Of a stretch of DNA of 64,000 nucleotides, positions 35,471 through 49,400 are shown in pieces. Made by a program: the position numbers and the translations under genes. Each line of letters opens with the position of its first letter. The stretch's first letter is position 1. This DNA comes from Symbiodinium microadriaticum (taxonomy: Eukaryota; Sar; Dinophyceae; Suessiales; Symbiodiniaceae), in contig LSRX01000696.1 of the NCBI GenBank assembly GCA_001939145.1, forward strand, positions 46,325-110,324. The letters are read 5' to 3'. The notes under the pieces are model-generated. The model was not told where the DNA came from. It saw only the letters and a program-made list of their open reading frames with translations, and did not search any database.

Positions 35471-36278
35471 GAAAGAAATGCACAGCATCCCGGAGTCTCG
35501 CACTTTGAGGTCTTAGAGTCTTAGAGTTTAGAGTGTGGGGTTCGGTACCTACGGGAAACCGCATGTACTCGATTGGCGAACACGCGTTCCACCCAAATTC
35601 ATCTGGAGGTGTCACAGGCACCCTATCACAAAGGTAGCCCTATTCAACATGGACACAAACCTCAACCAAACACAAGACGCTTTGCTGAATGCTTCGACCA
35701 ATGTTGCAAAAAAGAGCCTTTATCCTTCATACAACGTGGCAAACAGAAGTCGCAAGCCTACGCTCCAACCACAGACTTAACATCTAACATCTACTTGATT
35801 CTTTAAATTTGACATCGGAAGCTTACTTCAGCAACGCCTCCCATACCAAAGCCATGCAGGTTTTTGCAGAGGAGGGGCTTCCCGCAAAGACCTGCTGGCA
35901 TTCCTCCTCCGATGGCTGGTTTGGGTGGAGCCGGATTTCTCGATGATCCGAGACCACGAATGCAATGATACTGGTGACAACCAACACAGCACTACAGCTC
36001 CTCGTTGCTGCTGCATGTTGCAATGGTCCAATAGAAGCCCCGACATCGGCAACGACGACTACTATGTAGATATGTGCAGCCTACGACCAGGGGTCCGACC
36101 AGTAAGCGACGGCCTTCTACGGGACCTGTACGAAAGTACTATAAGGCCTCGGGCGTGGTCAAGCCCGGCCACTATGAAATGTAATCCATAGTGGGAGCCA
36201 GGCTTTCAGGGATTCAGTCTGCCGTCAAAGCGGCTTGGGGCCAAGGACAAGAAAGCAGGAGCCCAAAAAATCCGGGTC

Positions 36279-36318
36279 CTTGGTTGCGAAGTTATCAATG
36301 ATGTAGATCAACGGCTTC
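36279..36318 (-). CDS. Possible upstream exon of the oxygenase gene
   Basis: After CAAG at 36,319-36,322 the frame reads KPLIYIIDNFATK and ends at AAG|GACCC (GA donor). P4H domains typically open with a hydrophobic strand followed by DNFLS.EEC. A compatible next piece reads PSEEECQQ at about 35,890-35,913 with acceptor CCAG|CCA and donor CAG|GT. The link to the exons at 33.3 kb is inferred and intermediate exons are missing. Confidence 0.4.
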
Positions 36319-36505
36319 CTTGCCCGAGATCATGGCTTCCAGCTTAATGGAGTGTGTACAGTGAAGGTGATATGCACCGAGCACGCAAGATGCAGGCACC
36401 TTCCCAGCAGTGAGGAATGCTGACGAATCCACATCAACAAAATTACTACGAGCCCAGTGTGAGATCGAGAGACCGCGTGCGAAATCGTTGATCCCCTACT
36501 TGCAA

Positions 36506-36507
36506 AA

Positions 36508-36541
<34 letters not shown>
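36506..36541. repeat. (AC)n microsatellite
   Basis: CA dinucleotides interrupted once by TATA. Confidence 0.95.
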
Positions 36542-36543
<2 letters not shown>

Positions 36544-36760
36544 AACTCTGAGTGTTTAGGGTTTCGAGGTTAAGGATTTAGGGTTTGGGAATCCCCAACC
36601 CGCGGCCTTGCAAGGAGTTCTGGTGGTCGCCAGTGCTGCTTTCCAGCAGAGCAGGCTGCATCCTGGAGTAGCAAACTCGCCAAGACTTTAGATTCTGACA
36701 AATTGAATAGCACAGCCAAACGCCCGAAACGATGCCAAAGCTTCGGAAGCCTGTCCGACT

Positions 36761-37108
36761 TTGACTGACGGAGTACGTGTGAGGTACATGTGCTTTTTGC
36801 CAGGTGCCGATGAGGGTGTGCTAGAGAAGATTTATGGATGTGTGAAGATCAGGGCTACGGTATGCGCTTTGGCATGTCTCCAAGGAATGCCTCTTTTGCT
36901 TCCGACCAAAGGTCTCGCGTTCGATTTTCCTGCAGTGTTTCTGCCGTCGCTCTCCTCCAGGCTGCTGTCCAATGCAGATAACAGGACCCCGACAAAAAAA
37001 CTGTACGAAGCAGGTATAGCTGTTGAAAGTTTGTCATCCGGCCCCGCGCAGCACATCTGTCCATCAGTTCCGAACTACCACCAAAAGTGTGGAAACAGCT
37101 TCACCTGA
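36761..37108 (+). CDS. Possible coding block, unidentified
   Basis: A 115-codon frame; the first ~50 codons (RVRYMCFLPGADEGVLEKIY) are protein-like and end near CTCCAAG|GAATGCC, a possible GA donor. No domain was recognised, and the antisense frame is also open. Confidence 0.3.
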   Translation: MTDGVRVRYMCFLPGADEGVLEKIYGCVKIRATVCALACLQGMPLLLPTKGLAFDFPAVFLPSLSSRLLSNADNRTPTKKLYEAGIAVESLSSGPAQHICPSVPNYHQKCGNSFT

Positions 37109-37355
37109 AAACCGAAACGACAAACCCATCGAATCCACAACTAACCCCAACATAGGAGATTCAGAAGATGAATAAATCAGAAAAAGGATCCTCCAGACAA
37201 GGCCCCCTAACATGTACCCGTAGCTTGAAGCAACCCCACGCATCGCTTAATGAGCATCTCAGACTTCCCCGGGCCTCGCTGTCGGCGGCAGCCACTATCG
37301 ACACGAGGGCCGCCAAAGAAGAACCCATGGCACTAGGAGTCACGCAACCATGCCC

Positions 37356-37466
37356 CTAAACCCTAAACCCTATAGCCTAAACCCTAAAACCCTATACCCT
37401 AAAACCTATACCGTAAACCCTAAATCCTAAACCCTATACCCTAAAACCCTAAACCCTAAACTTAAC
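37356..37466 (-). repeat. Interstitial CCCTAAA array
   Basis: About 15 CCCTAAA/CCCTATA/CCCTAAAA units in tandem. TTTAGGG-type text in the other orientation follows at 37,600-37,682. Confidence 0.9.
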
Positions 37467-37689
37467 TCACCGGATCGCATAGGGTTTTGGGCTCCGGATA
37501 CTTGGACCTGAAAAGCCCGGACATCCGAAACAACACTGTCTTCCCCAGATCTCGGGAGGCTGAGAGGGTGTGGGCCTAGACCTGCACAGGGTTCCGGGTT
37601 TGGGTTGAGGGTTTAGCATTTAGGGTTTCGGGGTTTAGGGTTGAGGGTTCAGGGTTTAGGGTTACGGTTGAGGGTATAGGGCTTTTCGT

Positions 37690-38555
37690 AGCCTAGTCCT
37701 CGAGCAGGCTCAAGACTCTTTGGACGTCCGTCTGAGCCGGATGCCTGAGCATGACCGTTGGTCCATCAACTAAGCGAAAGCTCGGGGCCCATACTCAAAA
37801 AGTAATGCCCCATAATAAAACGTAATATATGGCACTACAAGTCTATAACGTAATATAACATAATACTGAGTATGAAAAAAGCAGATGATATTACAATACT
37901 ATATAATGTCTGAGATAGCTCTGAGTTTGCGACTGCTCGGGGAGCTTCGGAAACTGAGGAGGGTACACCACCTGCCGTCGCAAAGCCAATGCCTTACTGA
38001 CCCGAGATGCTAGCACAGTCATATAAGAACCTGATTAAGATCCCTAATGAGTAAAAAAACTCGCCCTCGCCGTCGTCATCGCTCATATCGTGTCCACTGG
38101 TACTTTGGCCATTCAACGGTGCAACCCCACCTTTCAACCTCGAGTCGGCGCGCTCTGACATTGCACGACGTGTTCCCTTCCTTGTCAAAACTGAGGAGGG
38201 GTCGAAGCTCTGCAGAAGCGGATCAGAGCATTGGCTTCGATGCTTCTTTTCACCCAGAACTCCGAAACTTGCTGTTCGGGAGATGAAGTGAAGGATGGGG
38301 GTTCAGGGTTCAGGTGCGACAATGCTTGTGTAATTCATGAGACTAACATTGAAAGTCGTCTAATGCGGACTTATTGGATTTCGGAACTTACGGGCTTTGC
38401 ATTTCGAGCTAGTGGGGTTCGGGCGAGCCTTCGACCTAGGGCCTTGGGGTACATGGCATCGGGCTAGAAGTCTTGCGACGTGTGCTTACTGATTCGGCAA
38501 GGAGTTTTTAGGGTCTGATCCGAGTTTCATGCGCTGTTAGAAACCCAAATCCCCA
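37690..38555. other. No feature seen
   Basis: Short TA-rich piece at 37,800-37,905, otherwise balanced composition with unrecognised short frames on both strands. Confidence 0.35.
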
Positions 38556-38690
38556 TACCTTAACCCCTAAACCCTAAATCTCTAAACCCTAAACCCCTAA
38601 ACCCTAAACCGCCTAAACCCCTAAACCCTAAACCTCCAAACCCTAAACCCGAAAACTCTAAACCGCCTAAACCCCTAAACCCTAAATGCA
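38556..38690 (-). repeat. Interstitial CCCTAAA array with higher-order unit
   Basis: CCCTAAAC units with recurrent ccgcctaaacccctaaaccctaaa phrases, indicating a secondary ~45-bp period. Confidence 0.85.
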
Positions 38691-38769
38691 AGTCCACTGA
38701 GAGGAAAACCAGGGATCGGACCATGCTTCGGCCCGGTCCTGGACCCGAACGGTGCGGGGGCCTTCATGG

Positions 38770-41567
38770 TATAATGGTTTAGGGTTTAGGGTGTAGGGTT
38801 ATAAAGCATCGGGTCTGGGGGTATTTATTGCTTTGGGCTTAGGGTTTAGGGCTTACGGTTTAAAGATATATGTTTGCTACGTTGTAGTATGCTTCTATAC
38901 GGGGCCTTTTTGACACATACTGTTACACCATCATTCACATCCCTTCAACTCTGTCCTTCCTGTGGGTACCGTTGTATTCGTTCTTCTGACTTCGCCCCTA
39001 TCAGCTCTGGTCCCTTCTTGAAGAGCAGGATCAAGGCCTGCCACGGCCACAGATAGCATCTCAAGCATCTGTGGCCAAAGCTGCTGCCAAACTAGAAGTG
39101 CATGCGCCTGATTCGATGTAGTCTAGTCGTTGTCTTCTAAAGGATCCGCGCAAGTAGAGGAACTCGACGAAACCTTGCTTGAAACATGAACCCAGCTCAG
39201 AGCTATCAGCGGAGCTTCCCCGCTCCGTACGTCACCGGAAGATGCTCCCATCCGGGGGAGAGTGTCTCATTATCGAATGCAAACATCCTCGCAGTCCATG
39301 CTGGGGCCGCACGACCCGCCTTAACTTATTCCAGCCTTTCCAGTTTCTAGTTAGGAGATAGGATTAAATGATTAGGGGGACCCTTGGGGATAGAGACCCT
39401 CTCAATAAGGTCCCCTTTAAGAGAGCCATCAGTAGGGTTAAGAAGGGTCCCCTTTCAGGTGTCTCCTTGATACTACCTAGAACTAGTGCCCTACACCATT
39501 GAATACAGCAAGAGCATCGGCGCATAGGCATTGGAGGCACAAGCCCGTGTCCGGAGTGTGTAAGCTCACACCCCGAAGACGCAGCTAACTTCTCCAAGGC
39601 CACTTCTCCACTAGGAGGATTTTCTTTCAAACAACAAAAGAGGGGGCCGGTGGCTCATGGACGCTCCAACAAGACATCTGGACTTATGGCTTCTGCGGTT
39701 ACCAGGAATTACGAACAAAGGTGTCCATGTGCAGCTGCTTTCTGTAAGCTAGAATATCGCCTGAAAATCTTACCAGGTTTAGGAAAAGGCTATGATGACC
39801 ATGAACTACTCTTACATCATGGATATCCCTAGAGATCCAAACTCTTGTGCTGCAGGTGTTATCCGTGTTCCCTAGAGATCCCTCATCATGCCTGCTTCGT
39901 CCAGAGTTTCAGTACTTCCCTAAACCGTAAACCGAAAACCCTAAACTCTAAGCCCTAAACCCTAAACCCTAAACTCTAAACCCTAGTCCCTAACGTTATG
40001 CAGAGCTCTCGAACCTCAGGCCTTACACCCTCGGGGGGGGGGGGGGGGTTCTACCTCCAAAACACACCACATATATCTCAGGGCTCAAGGCTAAAAGTGA
40101 AAAGGATCTGCAAACACATGCTTGTCAAGCTGGGCCCGGAAAGATCTTTTTGAATCATACTAAATCCTGGGGAACCTGATTAACTTATTGTGTCTTGTTT
40201 GCAAGTTGACTATGCTGTACGCCTCCCCCCCCCCCGGAAATCTTTTGAATCTTATAAAACATGGCTAGAGTTGCGGCAGGATGCTGGACAAATCTTTGAA
40301 ACTTATTGAGTTCCCGGAAAACATCTCAGCCCCCAACTATGCACCCNCTTCTACTCATTTTGTGCTTTAGAAGCTTTGGTTTTCTTTAAAGTTTTTGTTT
40401 GCAGTATTTCTCACATGTTAAACACAGTTTAGCCTTTCAAAACTTCAAAACGGACAGAGCACCGTTGACAAAGATGTAAAGAGTCGTCTTCTAGAGTTAT
40501 CAAGTCTCTATGTTGCTGCTGCTTGCTTTGAGCTGGCATCTTTCGTAGGAGCTTTGCCTTTCCTGCCTTTATGTCTCAGTTGTTGTCTTAACTTAAGTTA
40601 TCCTCTGTGTCCAAGATGCAAGATTGTCTTCATTCAGTGTGCTGCGTTGTCATGCATGAGGGATTAAGGCCGGTGGTTTCAAAGCCTGTGGTGTGAGAGG
40701 CTCGCACAAACCATAAGCTCCTAAATCTGTGGTCCCTCAACGGCACGAATGCCAACCATGGCAAAAAAGAACAACAATAATCAGTACTAAAACATTGTAT
40801 AGTTAATAAAGGCGAGATTTCTAACTACTAACTACTATTACTGCTATCACAGTATCATTATTTGTGTTATTGCTTATTGTTATGATTACCGGTGCTATTA
40901 CTGTTTCTAGCACTACAAGTACTATACGATCACTATGAGCCTATGGCAATCACTACTAGTTACGAATACAATTCTAGAGCCATCGGCGTCCGGGCTCGGG
41001 TCTCCGACCACGGGTGAATTTTGGGACAACCTGGTGGCTTCTTACAGCCATCCCGGTTGTGGAGCCAGCCAGCCATAAAGCCTATAATTTCCTGAAAACA
41101 AATGTTGCATACTCTACTCTCTACTTCAACTCACAAGGACGGTTTCGGGGAAGCTTCTAAACATGTAGACACAAACGCTGAGGAATGCAACGCACATGAG
41201 CTGTTGACCCCGTTGGCGGCACTGCTGAAGGCAACGTCGCGTCCGCCGGAAAGTTGCATAATTGGTGCAAGATAATCAAATCGTCCTATGGTTCGGCCCA
41301 AGTACACCCAAGCCCTAATCCAGGCACAAGTTCGGCACGCTGCCGGCTCCGGATTGAAGCGTTTGAGGCATCATGTCGAGTCATGAGAGGCCCAGGAACG
41401 CCGCTTCAAATTGGCTGTCCATGCATACCGTGGCTCCGCAGGACCCCCACAAGCCCCGTGCTCTGAGTGTGTCCATGGGTCTCCGAAATCCCAAGTCCCA
41501 AATACTCCTGCAAATAGTAGAGTATATCAGAGTACAGCATGGCACAGAAAAGCATAGTATGGTGTAG

Positions 41568-41598
<31 letters not shown>

Positions 41599-43374
41599 GA
41601 TATTATGTATGTGTATGTGTATATATATATATATATATACATCTGACTCTGCTGCCAGAGCCTCAAGAGCTGCTAAGAAGATGTAAAGAAGGAAACACAG
41701 CGCCAGCAACCCAAGCTCTGACCTGAGAGCCCAAGGGCCAAAGCGCAGAAAGCAAGCTAACCTACTGTAGGGTGTGGGGGTGTGGGATTTGGGGCTTTTG
41801 GGGTTTAGGGTTTAGGGTTTGGGGCTTAAAGTTTAAGGTTTAGGGTTTAGATGGTTTAGGGGTTTAGGGTTTAGGGTTTAGGCCTAGGCAAAGACATCCT
41901 GGCAACGAGACTCAAGTTCATGCATGGCCCACAAAACCGATATGCTCAAGTTTGCTCGCTCGATGGATCACGAATGCAGAGCCTCTATACTTGCAGTACG
42001 ACCACTAGTTATGGTTCTTTTCTTCATAGAAACTGGTATTAGAGCAATTCTGGTAACACTAACAATAACACCGCTTACACACATAACGGCAATAATCATG
42101 ATGACAACAAATAATACAACTACGACTAATACTAGTCAGTAATAGCCAATAGTAACTGAATAGTCGCAGCACCTCTTATAGCCAACAGCTCGAAAGCCTT
42201 CGGGGGTGGAGCCAGGGTAATCTTGTGTCCACAGCTTGAGCTGCTGCAAGAGGCTTGAATCGTATGGAACATGCCAGGTCGAGTTGGTACTCCAAGAACT
42301 TGCACCGAAGCCTGGCTACTCTCATATTGCTATTTGTGGTCCCTACGGTTGATGATATAAATCCTGTATGACCTTAAGGACCCTAGACTATGTGAATTAT
42401 GGTTTTTAATCCATCAACAGTACTGCAGGCCTGGTACTCTTCGGATCCGCCCCAAGAACAATCAAAGAACTCGACCCGATCATCTTGCGGGTACCACGTT
42501 GGGGTACGCCGCTCCTGCCTCGGATTCGAGGCTTCAAAAACCTCAGAGTCCCTAAAGTCCTAAAGCCATTTTGACCCCTTTCTTTGGGTACACTTTAAGG
42601 CTTCGGGTTTAGGGGTTTAGGGGTTTAGAGGTTTAGGGTTAAGGGGGGTTCTGGTGCATTCTCCTGCCTCAGCCTTTGTAGAAACAAATTGGGAACCCCG
42701 AGGCACGCTGGACTCATTTGCCCTGCAACATCGCCTCCAGGTCCTCAGGAGGCCAACTTCACAACATTTCACTCACAGATGGTTCTCTTTTTTTTTCTTT
42801 TTTTTTTGGTGGGCTCTTTTTCCGACTGCAGGTGCAGCTAGATTGGGTTTAGGGTTTAGGGCTTAGTCTAGGGTTCTCTTTTTTGTAGAGCCGGTTTCCA
42901 CAGCCGAATCCATAGAGCACAGGATTGAGGGTTTACGGCCGTCTAGGGTTTACGAATCCGTGCGTAGGATAATTCTCAAGCAAAATAGGCTCAACGCAGG
43001 AACTTCTTAGTGCTGCTACAACCATGTGCGACTCAGGGTATCAGAACGACGAAGTCTTGCAACCCAGCCGATGGCACCACTCACGATAACATGTAGTGTG
43101 GGAAATGACAGATCAAAACACAGAAACTGCCATCAATCTACTCTCCGCAGCTCGTGGTTGTAGTCGTCGTAGTAGAATGGGGAGGAATGGTTTCTACTAA
43201 CACAAAGGTAGCAAGGAGGAGTAGGAGGTGCACAACGGACACACTTCGACAAACTGAATGCGCGAATACTAAGCAATGCCCGACGTACAAAAGTCCTCTG
43301 ATATGAGGATAACCAGGGTGAGAAGCCACTAGGGGCGTGAAGAAGCAGGGGAGAAGAAAATGCCAGGGTCGACA
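38770..43374. other. Mostly non-coding stretch 3' of the HCP gene
   Basis: TTTAGGG text at 38,779-38,860 and 41,793-41,883; CCCTAAA at 39,918-39,990; G and C homopolymers at 40,034-40,049 and 40,226-40,236; an undetermined base at 40,347; (TA)n at 41,571-41,638; ATTACT-rich DNA at 40,825-40,975. Frames such as 39,364-39,630 (minus) read partly protein-like but were not identified. The last few hundred bases presumably hold the HCP 3' UTR. Confidence 0.4.
42349..42420. mobile_element. MITE-like element, copy 2
   Basis: Starts TTGATGATATAAAT and ends CCATCAACAG, with internal taaggaccctagact(n)tgtgaattatggt. It is 72 bp against 98 bp for copy 1, differing by an internal deletion near the right end. 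Confidence 0.7.
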
Positions 43375-43473
43375 TTAGGTATGGTATGTCCGCCGCTTAA
43401 CCATCGGGTCCTCATCCTCGGCATGTATGTTGGCAGGCTTGAGGCCGAACTTCTCGTTGAGGACCGCTAGGAC
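43375..43473 (-). CDS. hcp: HCP terminal exon with stop
   Basis: [14 protein letters not shown], then an acidic/basic tail ending RRTYHT and TAA. Acceptor CTAG|GTC. The tail after KFGL differs from bacterial forms, as is usual for the family. Confidence 0.93.
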   Translation of the reverse strand, partial: VLAVLNEKFGLKPANIHAEDEDPMVKRRTYHT

Positions 43474-46400
43474 CTAGCCAGAATTGGGCAGGGTTTCACT
43501 GGCCTGCAGAGTATGGAGATGTGAGTGTGAGGCTTACGGGCATTGCCAGTCTGGCAGAGCAGCAGCAGCAACAGCAGCTCAGCTGCGGCCACAGCAGAGG
43601 GAGCTGCATGCAGGGGTAACTGAGTAGCTGCAAAGATTAGGGTTGCCGTGTTCAAAGTTAGGACGATTTAGGAGTTGGTGAGTCCAAGGACACATGTCGC
43701 CCGAACCCCACACCCTCAAAAGGTTAAGGGACAGAAGGAAGCCGCAATACGAGCATCGGGTCGATTCGACAAGAAGCCGCAGGAGTCAAGAATGATAACC
43801 TCAACAAACTACCAAAGATACTAGTAAGTCATGTAAATCAACAAATCTTGTGAGCAAACTTCAAGCGGTTTGAAGCTACTAACGAAGACAATAACGTGAA
43901 CATACTCCACTCACGAAGCCCGGCGAGCCTTCGGCGTGATAAAGGCCGGTAGGTTTGGGCCCAAGCGGATGTTCTTCCTTGCCAAAGCAGACTCAACCCA
44001 GAACTCTAAACCCTCACAAGCAGACCACTGCAGCTTTGTCGTTGAGGCTCTCGGGCGACAGGGCTTGTGAGTTCCTGCGCGTGCGTGTATATGTGTGTAT
44101 GTGTCTCGGTCGGTCGGGGCACTCCTTTCACCTCGGAGGACTTCTTCTCCGTCGTCATAGCTTTCAGGGATCAGGGTTTGGGGCTGGGGTGCCATGAGAG
44201 CTTGAGAAGATAAGGGGCCTGACACTCCGATACTCAGCAAACAAAAGGGTCCGTGGTGACCTTAGCCGGTACCACCCTGCGTTTGGGATGTTTTGGGCTT
44301 TGGGTTTAGGGTTTAGGGGGGGCCCCTGCCTAAACCTCCGGCCTCAGACACATCGAACATCCGGGAAGCCTCCAAGTAACCCTCTTGCCCCAAGGAGCAA
44401 AAAAACACACTAAATACGTAGTACAACCCGCAGTTTATAGGGTGTAGTCTTAGAAAATAGCAGGCTGTAGACCCTAATAATAGGATCCTTAGTGCAGGAA
44501 CGCTCTTGAAAGGGACTCTATCTTGCAGAAGCTACGTATGAAGCCCTCGAAAAGGCTTTATAGACCACAGCCCAGCAACCAAACCCCTAATCACCAAGAA
44601 CCAGCACCAACTTCCCAGCACAATCCTCTAGAGCCCCATAAGATTCCTGTGCAGACCTGTAATCTCCAAAAAACAAACCGACGAAGCCCCATAAAACCCA
44701 TGTATCGAACCCCGGACCCAAGAAGACCCCTAAACCCCTTACGGCGGCCGCCGTAAGCCCGAAACCCTTCCCAAGCTGCCCAGGTGCAGCTCAAGGTGAA
44801 GCAACGTCAACAAGACGGCGACAGCCTCCAAGAACAGGGGAACTTTGAGGGACCAGCGATTGAAGGGAGGGTTTCCCCGTAACAGGTTCTCTTTAAGGGC
44901 TTTTCGGGGAATTAGGCTTCAGGGGTTGGGGTTTTAGGGTATTGGAGGTTCCTGTACTAACATTTTCAAAACCACCTGGTAAGGAACCACAAGGAGTCTT
45001 CTTCGAAAGTATGAAGCAGGAGCCACAATGACTGCTGGCCAGCATTCGTAACTATATTATATTACATTATATTACATTATATTACATTATATTACATTAC
45101 ATTACATTATATTACATTATATTATATTACATTATATTATATTACATTATATTACATTATATTACATTATATTATATTATATTACATTATATTACATTAC
45201 ATTACATTACATTATATCATATTATATTATATTATATTATATTATATTTTATATTATATTATATTATATTAAATTATATTATATTATATTATATTATTAT
45301 TATATATTATATTATATTATATTGTATTATTATTATATATTATATTATATTATATTATATTATATTATATTATATTAAATTATATTAAATTATATTATAT
45401 TATTATTATATATTATATTATATTATATTATATTATATTATATTATATTATATTATATTATATTATATTATATTATATTATATTATATTATATTATATTA
45501 TATTATATTATATTATATTATATTATATTATATTATATTATATTATATTATATTATATTATATTATATTATATTATATTATATTATATTATATTATATTA
45601 TATTATATTATATTATATTATATTATATTATATTATATTATATTATATTATATTATATTATATTATATTATATTATATTATATTATATTATATTATATTA
45701 TATTATATTATATTATATTATATTATATTATATTATATTATATTATATTATATTATATTATATTATATTATATTATATTATATTATATTATATTATATTA
45801 TATTATATTATATTATATTATATTATATTATATTATATTATATTATATTATATTATATTATATTATATTATATTATATTATATTATATTATATTATATTA
45901 TATTATATTATATTATATTATATTATATTATATTATATTATATTATATTATATTATATTATATTATATTATATTATATTATATTATATTATATTATATTA
46001 TATTATATTATATTATATTATATTATATTATATTATATTATATTATATTATATTATATTATATTATATTATATTATATTATATTATATTATATTATATTA
46101 TATTATATTATATTATATTATATTATATTATATTATATTATATTATATTATATTATATTATATTATATTATATTATATTATATTATATTATATTATATTA
46201 TATTATATTATATTATATTATATTATATTATATTATATTATATTATATTATATTATATTATATTATATTATATTATATTATATTATATTATATTATATTA
46301 TATTATATTATATTATATTATATTATATTATATTATATTATATTATATTATATTATATTATATTATATTATATTATATTATATTATATTATATTATATTA

Positions 46401-49400
46401 TATTATATTATATTATATATTATATATTATATTATATTATATTATATTATGTTATATTATATTATATTATACTATACTATATTATATTATATTATATTAT
46501 ATTATATCATATTATATTGGTCTTCGCCCCCCCCCAGCCCGCAGGAGCCTTCTGCTCGAACCAGGACACTGCAAAGTGCAGCGGCAAGTCGTGCACGCCA
46601 CACCTGGCACGTGAGCGCGGCTCCTGCAGGGCTTAGGTAGGGTTTAGGGTTTAGGGTTCGGGGTTGAGAGTTTAGGGTTGAGGGTTTGGGGTGATTTAGG
46701 GTTTAGAGTTGAGGGTGGAACCTTGTCCCCGTCACTGCTGAAGGTGAGCTGATTATTGTTGGCCCTTCTGGGGGCGCAATGTTGTTGCACTGTCACGGTA
46801 CGATCTTATTCAGGGGGGGTGATGCTTGAGGCAAAGATGATGCTCATTCCTGTTATATAATATACGTCCAGGACCTACCTTCGCCAGCTTTGCTAACAGT
46901 AACACAAACCGTTACAACCATTGTGGCTTGACTTAGTGCCGTGTTGGGCATGGTGGGCGGCGATGGTGATGCTGCCGCTGTTGCCATTTCTCCTGCTTGC
47001 TGTTCATGAATCTGCAGATGCACATTTTACTGCCGCAGCTACTTGTGATGTTGCCGGTTGTTGTTGTTGAATTGTCGTCGTTGTTGGTGGTAGTGCCTCT
47101 CGTGTCTGCACCAGGTTATACTTCCTAGCGGGGCAAGTACCTTCACAGAGCTCATGTTGAAAACAATCCCTTTAAACCCCGCCAACACCTCATTAAACCC
47201 AAACTTCACACCCGAAACAGAACAAACAAAACCATAGCCAGCAGCACCCCAGGGCTTCGGCCAGCTTTGTTGCAATGACAACTGCCCCATAGGCGTCGTT
47301 GCACTGACCGACGTCAAGCAAGCCTTAGGAACTAGACTTCAGTCTTCAACTCTTGGCTTCGGGACACGAGTCGCCAAATCATGGAGCAACACTCCCTTGG
47401 ATTGCTGTCCTTCCGTCAGGCAGGCCGCAATTCAATGCTTGTTATCTTTGCATAGACAAGGAATCTTGACGAGGGGCGTGGAATGCCCCCGATGGTGCCA
47501 TAGTCCCTGCCGTTCAGTCGGAACTTGCCACAGCCCAGGGTCAGGATGATCGAGTCATCCTTGCAGAGCCACGCTAACAACCCTTAATGATTAGGTCCCG
47601 ATATTAAACACTTTCAGTACGAAGGGCGGGCCAGGGTGAACATGGGCACCTGAAATGGGATCTCACTGGTGGCAGCAGTAGCAGTAGCAGTAGCAGAAGC
47701 AGAAGCGGTAGCAGTAGCAGTCGCAGTAGCAGTAGCAGCAGCAGTAGCAGTAGCAGTAGCAGTAGCAGTAGCAGTAGCAGTAGCAGTAGCAGTCGTCGAA
47801 GCAGTAGTAGTAGTAGTCGTCGTCGTCGTCGTCATTAGTAGTAAAGGAGCTTCGAGCCTCTTATCTTGTGTCCTCCATGGATTTGGGGATCTAAGACATG
47901 CGACAATTCCCACCCTCGAGAGTCACAGACCCTCCGTCGTACACTCGTGATCGTGAACCCTGACGGACCTTCACTAGAGAAGCATCGCCGAACCTCCCAG
48001 CGAATGCCACCAGTACCAATAGCAAATTGCCTGGTCCCAGAATCGAGGATTACGGCTATGGCGCCTGAAAGTGAATTTGGTCCTACGATGTCCTACACGT
48101 GTTGGGTCGTCCAGTTATCCGTCTCAGCCCTGGTAGGAGTACTATTCCTATGACCATTACTGTTACTATTACCGTTACTATTACCACTACTACTACCATT
48201 ACCATTACTCTTGCCATTCTATCTTTACTTTTTTTGAACAGTCTTATTCCCTTCATGCTGGCTTGCGAGGCGGCCGGGCGACGGGAGTGTCGGCCGCCAG
48301 ATCCGTAAAGTAGCTCCGAGTGCCTTCGGTTCCATCGCAACCTGCAAGATTTGACTTGCGGGAGTTTAGGGCTTAGGATTTTAGTTCAGGGTTTGCTGTT
48401 TAGGGTGCGGGCACTGTGGCAGATCCCACAAGTTCAGGGTACGCTCGTCAACCTTATAAGTATCACTGATTTTATAATTACTCCTCCTATTATTCATGCT
48501 GTTATACTTTACCTGCACTCCTTCTAAGAGCCCTCCATTCCGAAGCGACAAAGCTTCGATCACCAAAAAGCCGAAGCTGGAAGATTCCTCAGCAGCCATG
48601 CCTCCGATAACGAAGACGTGCTTCAGCTGTCCGCCTTTAAGGGGACAGTAGGTTTTATAAAAGTGTTCCCTTTGAGGGCACTTTAGGGTTCTATAGTAGG
48701 GGCACCTTAAAGGGCTGGCCCCATGAAGGGGTTTAGAGGGTTTAATAATCAGTGTAAGGTTGTTTGAGGTATATTAGACTTTTGCAAGTTTGTCGGGACT
48801 GTAGAGGGGAGATAGTCAGTTCTCTCCTTCTGTTCTTCTACTACTACTACTACGACTACTACTACTAGCCACCCCCCCCCTCCTACCAACCACCTGGCGC
48901 CTCAATCCACCACCATCATCGGTCATCATCATCCATCATCATCCTTCATCATGCATCATCATCATCATGATCACCATCATCAACCATCATCATAGAAGAG
49001 GGTCCGCCATCACGAAAGTACTGTAAATACCGAGTAAAACGGCTCTTGTGGAGATATTGTTCGGGGTGTCTGTGTACCAATGTCGTCATCATCCNNNNNN
49101 NNNNNNNNNNNNNNNNNNNNNNNNNNNNNNNNNNNNNNNNNNNNNNNNNNNNNNNNNNNNNNNNNNNNNNNNNNNNNNNNNNNNNNNNNNNNNNNNNNNN
49201 NNNNNNNNNNNNNNNNNNNNNNNNNNNNNNNNNNNNNNNNNNNNNNNNNNNNNNNNNNNNNNNNNNNNNNNNNNNNNNNNNNNNNNNNNGGGGGGGGGGG
49301 GCGCCTACTACTACTACTACGACTACGACTACCACTACTCCTACTCCTACTCCTACTCCTACTCCTACTCCTACTCCTACTGCTGCTGATCCAATGGCAT

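Noticed and set aside
47614-47950. Ala/Val-rich and Thr/Ala-rich frames
   Set aside because: Translations of the AGTAGC hexanucleotide array in an HCP intron.
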